This document shows, piece by piece, positions 11,701 through 23,700 of a DNA stretch of 64,000 nucleotides (positions are counted from its first letter, which is position 1; each line of letters begins with the position of its first letter). Source of the stretch: Molossus alvarezi (lineage: Eukaryota > Chordata > Mammalia > Chiroptera > Molossidae); contig CM073898.1 in assembly GCA_037176705.1 (NCBI GenBank), positions 24,164,488 to 24,228,487 on the forward strand, read 5' to 3'. The position numbers and the translations under genes were made by a program. The notes below the pieces were generated by a model that saw only the letters and a list, made by a program, of their open reading frames with translations, was not told the origin of the DNA and ran no database searches.

Positions 11701-14700
11701 CAAGCTCCTGATGCTAGAATAACATTTTTAAAGTGGACTGGGAAAAAGTAAATAACACACTAAAGAAGGGAAGAGATACATAAAAAAGAATAGTACAATT
11801 CAATGTAACTTCTCATTTTAAAAAATAAAATAAAACATTTACTACTTACTCACTATCATATTTAACACGTTTAATAACATAAGTCTTCCCATCAATTCTG
11901 TGTTTTGCTTTGAAAACATCGCCATATCCACCTGAGCCAATTGGTGTTATTTCTGGAAAATCCTTGATAAACCTTAAAAGATAAATACCACTGTTATTCT
12001 AAGGTCCAGTGTTAGCTGGCCCCCACCCCTTCAGATTTCCCTTAAGGTCACTGGTGAAATGGACTGTATAACAAACATGACTCTCTGAATGAGAAGGGTC
12101 TGGTTCCCAGAAACCCTTGAATCACAAAGGACAGTTCCTCCCTACCTCCTCCCGACATAACAGATTATCCCTGGGAGTCACAGTCACCTGCTCACTGTAT
12201 AGCAGCCACGAGAAAGAATCTTATCACAAGTATAAACTTTAGCAAGAGTACCACATTGTGTTCCACAGTTACCACCAAGCTGTTGTAAGAGAAATGAGCA
12301 CGTGTTGTGGGCCTGCCTCGGTTTGCAGGCCCCTTCTTTCATCATGAAGCCCTGCCAATTCTGCTTCTAAAACCTATCGCTGGAATCTGCTCACTTTCCC
12401 CAGCTCTGACATCTTCACACCAGTCCAAGTTCCACCAGGCTCCAGCAGGACCTTGTTACCTGGACACTCCACTGCCTCTCCTTCTCCACTTCAATCCACG
12501 ATCCACACAGCAACCAGTGTGATCATGTCTCTCTAATGCCTAATAGCCAATAGCCTACCTTTTAGAAAAACACAGAAAGCCGTTATATGGCCTCGTGGGC
12601 CTTGTGATTTGGCCTCTGTCTTCCTCTCCAGCTTGTCCCCTGGCACAGTGCCCATTTTCTTTCTTGCTTGCTTTATCCTCACCAGAGGAAACATCCACAT
12701 GAGAGAGACACATCGAGTGGCCATCACCCACACGACCCCAACTGGGGCCGGGGACAAACTGCAACCGAGGTACGTGCCCTTAGTGGGAACCAAACCCAGG
12801 ACTCTCTGGTCCGCGGGCCGACGCTCTAACCGCTGAGCAAAACGGCCAGGGCCACACTGCCCATTTTCACTGCACTCCAAGACATGACCTTCTCTCTGCT
12901 CCCTGAACACTCACATCACCTGACCTATTTTTACCTTCTCTGCAAAAGCAGAGCCCCCGAGCCTCAACCTCCCTGTGCTGCCTCATCTTTCAGGCCTCTG
13001 ACCATAGTTTGTAATTACAGACATTTTCATGTAATGTTCATCCCCACAAAACTCTGAGGGCAGGAGCTGTCCTTTTCGTTCCCATATACATCCAGTGTCA
13101 ATGCCCAGCACAGTGCCAGCTATATATTAGGTACTTATTCATTATCTGTTGATTCTTTATTGTTTTTTTAAAACTTATTTTCAATGCCCCATTTGTTGCA
13201 AATAGGCCGCTTTTGTTTTAGATATTTTATTTAAACCCAAACACATGATCTACCAGAAGAGGCACGCTTTTTCAAAGTGAAAGCTGAAAAATAAAAAACA
13301 GATTCAAGTGGCTCTATTCTGATACCTGCAGGAGTATCAGAATAGAACTTTTTTTGGGGAAAAAAGCACTAGTTTATAGGAATATTTGCTTTCAATATTA
13401 AAATCGTCCATAGAGCCCTGACTAGTTTGGCTCAGTGGTTAGAACGTTGGTCCGCAGACCAATGAGTTGTGGGCTTGATTCCGGCACGTACCTCAGTTGA
13501 GGTTTGTCCCCGGCCCTGATTAGGGTTGTGCGGAAGGCAATCACTTGAGGTGTCCCCCTCACATCGATGTTTCTTTATCTCTCCCTCTCACTCTATCTGA
13601 ACAAAAATGGGAAAATATCCTCGGGTGAGGATTAAAAAGAAAAAGAAAAAAAAAACACATCCATAGATCTCAGAGAATTCCACATAAGCATTGCATAGAT
13701 CTACATCAACACACTCCATTTAGATTCGTCTAAACTTTACTTCTCTATGATACAATGATCTTTTGTGGGCCTGACTGTATTAAAATAACTGTTCAGGTGA
13801 AATACACGCAACCTGTCTGATGCACAACAGTCCCTTATGAAATCTTTGTCAAATATACAAACATATCTTTAAGAAAATTCTGTTTTACAGTTCTTTCTTA
13901 CCTGTCGTCTGTAGTATACTCCTTTCTAGGAGAATCAAATTTAGGTGCCAAATTTCTAAAATTTAAGAGAAGAAGGTAAAATTCAAATAAAACTAAAAAT
14001 CAAATATAACTTGTATAGAGTGGGTTTATGCCAGCACTAGGCTTTTTCTTTTTTTATTTTATTTTTATTGTTTACACTATTACAGATGTCTCCATTTACC
14101 CCAGCTTTGCCCACCTCTCCATACCGTCCTCACCCCAACCTTCCCTCTGGCTATCACCAACTGTAGTCTGTGTCTATGGGTTATGCATACATGTTCTTTG
14201 GCTAATCTCTTCACCTTCTTTTAACCAGTCTCCCCTCCCCCCACCCTCTGATAGCTGTCAGTCTGTTTCATATATCTATGCCTGTTTCTATTTTGTTCAT
14301 CAGTTTATTTTGTTCATTGCGTTCCATATATAAGTGAAATCATATGGTATTTGTCTTTCACCGATTGGCTTATTTCTCTTAGCCTAGTAATCTCCAGGTC
14401 CATCCATGCTGTTGCAAAAGGTAAAAGTTCCTTATTTTTTATGGTTGCGTAGTATTCTACTATGCAAATGTACCATGGCTTTTTTATCCACCCATCTAGT
14501 GATGGGCACTTGGGCTGTTTCCAGATCTTATTACTAGAATTTTTATATCTTGAATCAACATTTGATAGCATTTGATCTTTTTATTTTTTACCCGTTATTA
14601 CACCATTTCTACCCTACCTATTTATCTACAGAATAATGCACTTCTCTTGAAAACACCTCTCTTAGCTCCATCCCTTACCCAATTACTCTAGCAACATCCC

Positions 14701-17700
14701 CACAGGCCTTTATGTCTTCAGTGTAGTGTGTGCATACAAGATTTCTATACATATTTAAAATTATTTTTTTGTAGACTTTAAGCTTTCTGTGATCTTTAAC
14801 CATCCTCTCTATTTTTAAAACCCTACTCAAACAAGGGTTTACGATACTCTAAAAATACTGAAGACTTAATAAATAAGGCTGACAAAGTAAGTCTGAAAGA
14901 AAACTTCATTTCAAACTAAGTTTAATGCATAATGATACTCACATTTTCACCTTCCCCAGACTTTTTCTGGAACTACTCTATAATAAAAGAAAATAAAAAA
15001 TCATTTCAGATGATTAAATCAATTATATTGCTTTTTTTCTTTCCATTTTAAATCTTTACCCAAGAATGTTTGTATTGATTTTTAGAGAGAGAGAAAGGGA
15101 GGGAATGAGAGATAGAGAGAAACATCAATGTGAGAGAGAAACATCAATTGGTTGCCTCCCGTACATGCCCCAACTAGGGAATGAACCTGCAACCTAGGTA
15201 TGTGCCCTGACTGAGAATCCAACCCACCACCTTTTGGTGTACAGGACAATACTCCAATTGAGCCATCCGGCCAGCCCTCTATTGCTTTCCTTCCTCCTGT
15301 ATTTCTAGGTGGTTTTGTGACAGCTTTCTTTGCCCATCAGATTAATACTCTCATTAATCTTTTATACTCTTATCGAGCTCTGCTTCCCAGTTTACTTGGT
15401 TATATCAATGTTCTCATCTATAATAGCAACCAGGCAGATATGGTAAGAAGGGCAAAAAGGGCAATTGTAGGGCACGCTCTGAAGAAGCACTGAATTTCCA
15501 GGTACAGAATAAGGCTTCTTCCCTACTGATCCTCTGGCCAGCAGAGCTCAGCAAGAGGGTGTGCATCCCAATCATTCACAGTGCTCAGACAGACACAGAT
15601 GAAGCCCAGGGATCTAGTCTAAAATAATTCCCCAGAGGTTTCTGATCTGATCACCAGTTAAAAACTGCAATGCTGATATTTTCATTTTTAGCACAAATTA
15701 AATTCAATATTTAGCAAAAAGAGGAGTCTTCAGTATATCTCTCAAAAGTTAATGTCACATCCTTTTATTTTGGTAGATTTTGTGGATTTTTTTTTTTTTA
15801 CCAATTTACATATAGTAATACACAGTGGAAAGCATCAGACTAAGATTTCTTATGCTCATATCACCTGCCAGCCTCAGTATTGCTTGACTTCACCATGGAG
15901 TAATTTCGCCATTCTATTAAGGACCAATATTATTTTCTAATTTCTTCCTATTACAACCAATGTTGCAAAAACATTCTTATACCAGTTTTTCTGTCCACAC
16001 ATGCAAGTGTTTCTCTAGGAGACAACCCCAGGAAGGGAACTCCTTGGTATTACACTATGTATACCCTCAACTTTACTGCATATTGTCAAGTTGTTCTCCA
16101 AAATGGTTGTACTGATTTCTACTTCCACCAGCAGTGTACAACAGTCGTTACTGGAACACAGCTGTCAACACTTAGCATTGCCAGACTCAAATTTTGCCAA
16201 TCTGATGGGTTTAAAACGGTGTCTTTGTTTAGATGTGCAGTTTCCTGATTACTGGGAAGTAAAGCTTCTTTTCATGTTTCTTGCCCATCTGGTATCTCTT
16301 CTCTAAGTTTTCTGTGCAGATCATTTGTACATTTTTCTAGTGAGTTGTCTCTCTTTTTCTTTTTCTTTGATTTGCAATTCTTTATAAATAGGTTACTTTT
16401 TTAAAAAACTTTATTTTTGTTTTCTTTATTAATTTTAGAGAGAGAGAGGAAGGGAGAAGAAGAAAGAGATAGAAACATCGATGAGAGAGAACATCGACTG
16501 GCCACCTCCTGCATGCCTCCCACTGGGGATTTGGCCCACAATCTGGGAATTGAACTGGCGACCTCTTGGTGCATGGGTCGATGCTCAACCACTGAGCCAC
16601 ATGGGCCAGGCTATAAATAGGTTACTTTTGTAATACTCATCATCACCACAAAAATTATCTGATTTTTAAGTTTATTAATTAATGTATTTATTTTTTTAAA
16701 TCTTCACCCAAGGATATTTTTTTCCATTTATCTTCAGACAGAGTGGGAGGGAGAAAAAGAGAGAGAGAGAGAAACATCAATATGAGAGAGACACATCAAC
16801 TGATCACCTCCCGCACAACCCCAACTAGGGCCAGGGGCAAACCGCAACTGAGAATTGAACCCAAGACTCTTTGGTCTGCAGGCCAACACTCTAACCACTA
16901 AGCCAAACCTGCCAGGGCTAAGTTTAGTTTTTATTTAAGTTTAGGTCTAATTTTTTACAAACAGAAACAGAACTACATTAATGAATCTTTTAAGTACTGT
17001 TCAGTTGGTAGAAAATAAGAAGCAAGACCGTAAGAATATATAAAAATATGATGGTTAGTAAGGAGAGAAAGATGGAAATGACAAGTAGGAGAATTCTGCA
17101 TGTGAGGAATGGGGGTTAATAAAGAAAAAAGCGTCGAAGGCTGCCAAGTATTATTTAGTGAGAGTGCAAGAGATAAAAATAGAAAAATTAGCCTGGCCAG
17201 TGTGGCTCAGTGGATTGAGCGTTGCCCCATGGACTGAGAAGTCTTGGTTTGATTCCCTGTCAGGGCACATGCCCAGGTTTCGGGCTCAATCACCAGTAGG
17301 GGGTGTGCAGGAGGCAGCTGACCAATGGTTCTTTCTCACATTGATGTTTCTCTCTCTCCCTTCCTCTTTCTCTAAAAAATCAATAAAAAACATATTTAAA
17401 CAAATAGAAAAATTATGGTTGGGTACTGAAGGTCATTTTTCAATGAGGAAGCACAAAAGGGATTAAGATTAAATAGAAAGTTTAGAGACGGATACTATAC
17501 CATAAAAGATGGAGAACTGGCAAAACTGTTATCCTTTCTTTCTGATCCACTTGCTGAAAAGCCATTTTCACTTTCAGAATCACTAGAAGGAAAGGGAGTA
17601 ACTATTAGTTTATGAATTCTATTTTTTGTTGATGAATTATTTCTTTCCCTAAATTCTGCATAAACATTAAAACACTGTCATAAAAATTTTCTCTTTCAGG

Positions 17701-20700
17701 AAGAAATTTGAATTTCTCAAATATCACAGTTGTCTGTACACACTTACATCATCGAGGAATTGCTTCCACAGTCACTGGACCCAGCCGGGGAAAGGCCAAG
17801 GGCTGAATCATCTTTCTGAAAGAAAGAGAGTCCCTCGGGGGCTGTAAGTACAACTGAATGACTTCTCCACAGTGGTTCAGTCTCTGGGTACTAACTGCCA
17901 CTTTTATTTCCCCACGTTTACCAAATTCACAGCCATAAACAATTATGGATTCATACATGGGTCACTGGTGGGACACAGAATCAAGGAATCCTTTTGCTGT
18001 GTGATTGGCTCTTTTAAAATCATGTAAACACAGTCCAACCTCAAAACAATTTCAGAGGTAATTTTAAAATACAAAAAATAGCCAGGCCAGTGTGGTTCAG
18101 TGTTTGAGCATGGTCCCATGTACCAAGAAGTCACCAGTTCAATGCCTGGTCAGGGCACATGCCCACATTGTAGGCCAATCCTCAGTGAGGGCATGCAGGA
18201 GGTGGCCAATCAATGTTCTCTCTTATCAATGTTTCTATCTCTCTCTCCCTCTCCCTTCATCTCTCTCTAAAATCAATAACGAAAAATACTTAAAATAAAT
18301 AAATAAAATAAAATACAACAAATGTATCCAAAGGCAGTACATACCTTTGAGGTTTTTACTGATAGTATACATTCATATGTACGTTTAGCAGCCAATTGTC
18401 TTGCCTTCTGTTTGGTAGGACCTGTAGCATCACCAAATTCTTTCTCTCCAATTTTGCATTTACAATAAAATCTAGGAGAAATGATGGAGCATATTTACCC
18501 AAATACCAAAAAATAGTAACTCTAATTTATGATTTGGAAAAACACACATCAACGAAGGCCTTAATATCATACTAATATAATAGGTAGATTTGTATTTCAT
18601 GTCTTTGTATGATTTAAATCTTTAACAAGATGGCTGACCAATTTGTCAGAGTAACCAGGATTGGGTGACATCTCAGCTTGTATTTACCAGGCAACTTCTA
18701 ACTTTTTGTTGCTTCATTCAAAGATCTGGCATAAAGCCCTGGCCAGGTGGCTCAGATGGTCGAGCACAGTTCCATTCGTCAAAAGGTTGTGAGTTTGATT
18801 CCTGGTCAGGTCACTTACCTGGGTTGCAGGTTTGATCCACAAATGGGGCACCTACTGGAGTGGTGGGGTAATCAAGCGATGTTTCTCTCTCATTGATGTT
18901 GCTCTCTCTCTCTTTCCCTTCCTCTCTTTCTAAAATCAATAAAAACAGTCCCAGCTGGTTTGACTCAGCGGTTAGAACATTGGCTTGAGGATGGATGGGT
19001 AATGGGCTTGAATCTGGTCAAGGGCACATGCCTGGGTTGCATATTCAATCTCTAGTCCTGGTCAGGGTCATGCAGGAGGCAGCCAATTTGATGTGTCCCA
19101 CATCGATGTCTCTCTCTCTCTCTCCCTCCCTCCCTTCCACTCTATCTAAAAAAATCAATGGAAAAATATCCTTGGGTGAGGATTAACAACAACAAAATAA
19201 AATAAAAACATATCCTTGAGTGAGGATTGAAAAAAAAAAAAGATCTGCCATAAAGACACTAAGTGGTGATTTTTTAAAAAATTTCCCCCAAATCAAGAGA
19301 GATGAAGGTAGAGATGAAAAAGAGATGACTTGGTGAATTTTTCAGAGATGCTCAAGTAGGAAATAAAAAGCAATAGAGAAAGTGAGGTTTCTCCAGGAGA
19401 AACAATGAGGTTACAGTGCTTTGTAGGGAATAGGTGAAGCATAGATTTTGCTCTAACATCAGCAGTTTCTGCCCCTTATCTGAATAAAATCCCAAGAAAA
19501 CTCCCATAGTGCTCAAGTCCACATCTCCTCATGTTAATATAATGACATTTGCGGTGAGGCAAGGATACTTGGACAATTATGTAAGAACTATTTATAAGGT
19601 GGCAAAGTATCGTGGAGTTACTATAGACTACCACAAAATTATTCTAGTATTATTTGCTATAGAGGGAAACACACCTAATGAGCATGAGTCTTCTCCTCTA
19701 GGCCCTAAGGGTGAATTAGGGAGCTGGGCTAAGTGACTTTGATCATTTCTACACCTCCTAATTTTCCCAGGCACCTCCTAAGAAGACTTCTCTCATTTAG
19801 GAATCTAATGTTAGAGCAACTAATTCATAAAAGTGGTGAGCTAAGGAAAAATAAGATAGTCTCTTAATTTATTGAGACTGACCCACAGAATTCACTTTTG
19901 ACTATTTCATTCCAAGGAATACTATCACATTTTTCTCTCCCTAGTTCTGGCCTAAAAGCCATCAGATTAAAAAGTCAAACATAAATAACTCCATCAGTTC
20001 AGAGGACAGTATCCTAAAGTCATTCTTTGGACTATTTGTATTTACATTTTGTTTTCTTACCCTTCATTTAATTGGTTGTTTGTAGCTGAGAAACAATCTC
20101 CCTCATGTTCACTGTTTTGTTTTTCTTGGTTCCAATCCATCCTTTGTCCTCACTTCCAAGTACCAGCTCACTGGTGGCGTTCTCAGTAACTGCAACGCTA
20201 GTCTGTCCCCCTCAAATATGTCATCATATTTCTCAAATCCTGGTCTCCTCACAATCTAGGGTGAAATACTATTCCTTCTAATTCATGGGATCTGTCTGCG
20301 GAGTGACATCATTTAATCAAATTTGGAAGATGAACACCTGGACAGACAGCGCTCTAATCTGACAATAGTGGAAAGAGAGTCATTCTACTACACGCGTGGC
20401 AGAGCCGTCTTCACACAGGCACTTCCACTGTGACCTCAGGGCTAGAAGGATCTTTACATCCTTCAAGCAGGACACCTCATACTCTCTTAGGTGTCTTGCA
20501 GATTAGACCATACTCTCTTAGGTCTACATAGACCTCAGAAATAAAGGATTACCCAGATTTGAGCAATTATGCTATGAGTTCCTAGCCTTCAGCAATGAAG
20601 CATTTTCATTACAAAGATGTCCAATAGTTTATAAGTCCTATTAAACCTTCCATGCAGAATGTACAAAAAGGACAAACATTTCTGGAAAATTAGACATGGA

Positions 20701-23700
20701 AATAAGCCCATCCTATTGCTTAGATAAAATAAAGCAGAAGGAAAAACCCAAGTACATCTCACCTTTTGGGCCCAGTCTTGTCCCATTCACGTTCTTGATA
20801 ATTCACAGACAGTCTTGCCTTTTGGGCAATCCTATGAACAAGGCCTATGTAATTCCCAACAGATAAATCATCGGAAGTATCTGTTAAAGACGACAGTGAT
20901 AAAGAACTAACTTCCTGCAAAGAAAAAAAATCTTGTTTAATATGGATGACAACAAAAATTTAAGGCTGCATTTTATTTTTCTAATAACATTACTAAATGA
21001 GACATTTGAACGACAACTTAGATTTTATGTATTCCCCTACTATATTACTTTGAGTCACAGTGTAAGTATATACCTTCTTCTACCATAAAAATCCCACGAT
21101 AAATTTTAACAATAGGAAAGCAATTACCCATTTTCCTTTTATAGTTTCATAAGGAAAAATGAGTCAATTTTCTGTTTTTCTTTTTTTTTTAATCCTCACC
21201 CGAGGACATTTTTCCATTTTTTGTTCAGATAGAGTGGGAGGAAGAGAGTGAGAGAGAAACATCGACGTGAAAGGGACATATCAAGTGGTTGCCACCTGCA
21301 CGACCCAACCAGGGCCGGGGACAAACTGCAACCAAGGTATGTGCCCTTAGCAGAAACCAAACCTGGGTCTCTCTGGACTGCAGGCCGATGCTCTAACCAC
21401 TGAGCAAAACAGGCCAGGGCAATTTTGTTTTTCTATGCAAAATATTATAACACTTTCTAGTTTGCTGTACCCTCTGTAAATCTCAAAAAACAAGATAACA
21501 AATATTAAACTAAAGCTATATCCTCAATGATAATGTAATGGGAAAGATGAATATGATAGCATCAACCCTTCCATTGTTATATGAACCTTCTTTTATTCTT
21601 TTTTTATATATATATATATTTTAAATCTTTATTGTTGAATGTAGAATGTATTACAGATGTTCCACATTTTTTCCCCCATTGACCCCCTCCTCCCCACTCC
21701 CGCCTTTTCCCACACTATTGTCTGTGTCCATTGGTTATGCATATAAGTTCTTTGGTTTATTTCTTCCCACCCCCCCACCCCCCCAACCCCTTTCCCTTTG
21801 AGGTTTGTCAGTTTAGCAACCAATTTGTACTTCTTAATCCCTTCACCTTTTTCATCCATTCCCCCAAACCCCCTCCCATCTGGCAACCAACAAAATGTTC
21901 TGTATCTATGAGAATGTTTCTGTTCTATCTGTTCATTTTGTTTGTAGATTCCATTGTTGATAGATATGTATTCATTGCCATTTTATTTGTTCATATATTT
22001 TATCTTTTTCTTCAAAAAGACCGTTCATCATTTCATATAATAACGGTTTGGTGGTGATGAACTCCTTTAACTTTTTCTTGTCTGGGAAAGTCTTTATATG
22101 GCCATCGATTCTAAATGACAGTTTTGCAGGATAGAGTAATTTTGGTTGTAGGTTCTTGCTTTCCATCACTCTGAATATTTCTTGCCACTCCCTTCTGGCC
22201 TGCAAAGTTTCTTTTGAGAAATCAGCTGACAGCCTAATGGGAACCCCCGTGTAGGTAACTAGCTGCCTTTCTCTTGCTGCTTTTAAGATTCTCTCTTTGT
22301 CTTGAACCTTTTGCATTTTGATGATGATGTGTCTTGGTGTGGGCCTCTTGGGGTTCATCTTGTTTGAGACTCTCTGTGCTTCCTGGACTTGTATGTCTGT
22401 TTCCTTCACCAAGTTAGGAAAGTTTTCTGCCATTATTGTTTCAAATAGGTTTTCGATTTCTTGTTCTCTCTCTTCTCCTTCCGGCACCCCCAAGATGCGA
22501 ATGTTGGCACGCTTGAGGTTGTCCCAGAGGCTCCTTACACTATACTCATTTTTTTGGATTCTTTTTTCTTTTTGCTGTTCTGATTGGGTGTTTTTTGCTT
22601 CCTTATATTCCAAATTGATGGTTTGCTCCTTGGATTTACGTACTCTATTATTGAGGCTGTGTAAATTATTCTTTATTTCAGTTAAAGCCTCCTTCGTTTC
22701 TAACTGTGCATCGATCATTTCTGACTGGTCCTTTTTTATGCTCTTGAGACCCTCACTGAGTTCATTGAGCATCCTTATAAGCAGTACTTTGAACTCAGCA
22801 TCTGTTAGGTTGCTTATCTCCATTTCGCTTAGTTCTTTTCTTGGGGTTTTGTTCTGTTCTTTCATTTGGGACCTGTTTCTTTGTCTCCTCATTTTGGCTG
22901 CCTCCCTGTGTTTGTTTCTGTGTATTACTTAACGAGCGGTATGGGGCTAGCTGAGACCTGATGCTGCTCGTTTGAAAAAATTTAGGAAAACCTGAAGCAG
23001 GATCCAAGTCAGGCCAATCCTATGGTTAAGCAAGTGGCAACAGCTTGGGTGGGCCTGAAAGTTGGGTAGGGGGGGGCCTCAGGGAGTCAGCAGGGCGCGG
23101 CTACCAGTGTGAGCCAGGTTGCTGGAGTCTCAGATATGGCGACTGTCTGCCGCCCCAGGGAAGGGCTCACCAAAGGAACAAAGGCCTCTGACAGCACGTT
23201 TGTCCCGGAGAAAGCCCCCTCTCCAGCCCTCGCTCCAGTGCCAAACAGCTCAGTTCTTCCCTGTATGTCTCTGGTGCCCCTCGAGCTGCCTCCCCTCTGA
23301 GCTTAGAGGGAGAGAGTCCGATAAGTCCGTGCGCGGGCCCTTTAGGAAGCTGCCTGGGGCTCCAGCCCCTCAGCTTCCCTGAGCCTCAGTTCCCGCTGGT
23401 TTTTCCAGCCAGAAGTTATGGGGTCTTCTCTTCTTGGCACTGGAACCCTGAGCAGGGCGCCTGGTGTGGGACGGGGACCCCTCAGTTCTCAGGGAGGACC
23501 TTCCCAGCCGAGGTGTCCTCCTGATTTTTATCCCCACACGTGGGTGTGGGACCAGCCCGTCGTGCCTCCGCCCCTCCTACCAGTCTCGATGCAGCTTCTT
23601 TTATTCCGTAGTTGTAGGACTTCCATTCAGCTTGATTTCAGGCAGTTTTGAGTGGTGGTTGTTCTGTAGTTTTGTTGTAACTTGGATGTGGTTGTGGGAG

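Noticed and set aside
22318..22932. 204-codon plus-strand frame
   Set aside because: Antisense shadow of the open L1 ORF1 on the minus strand.
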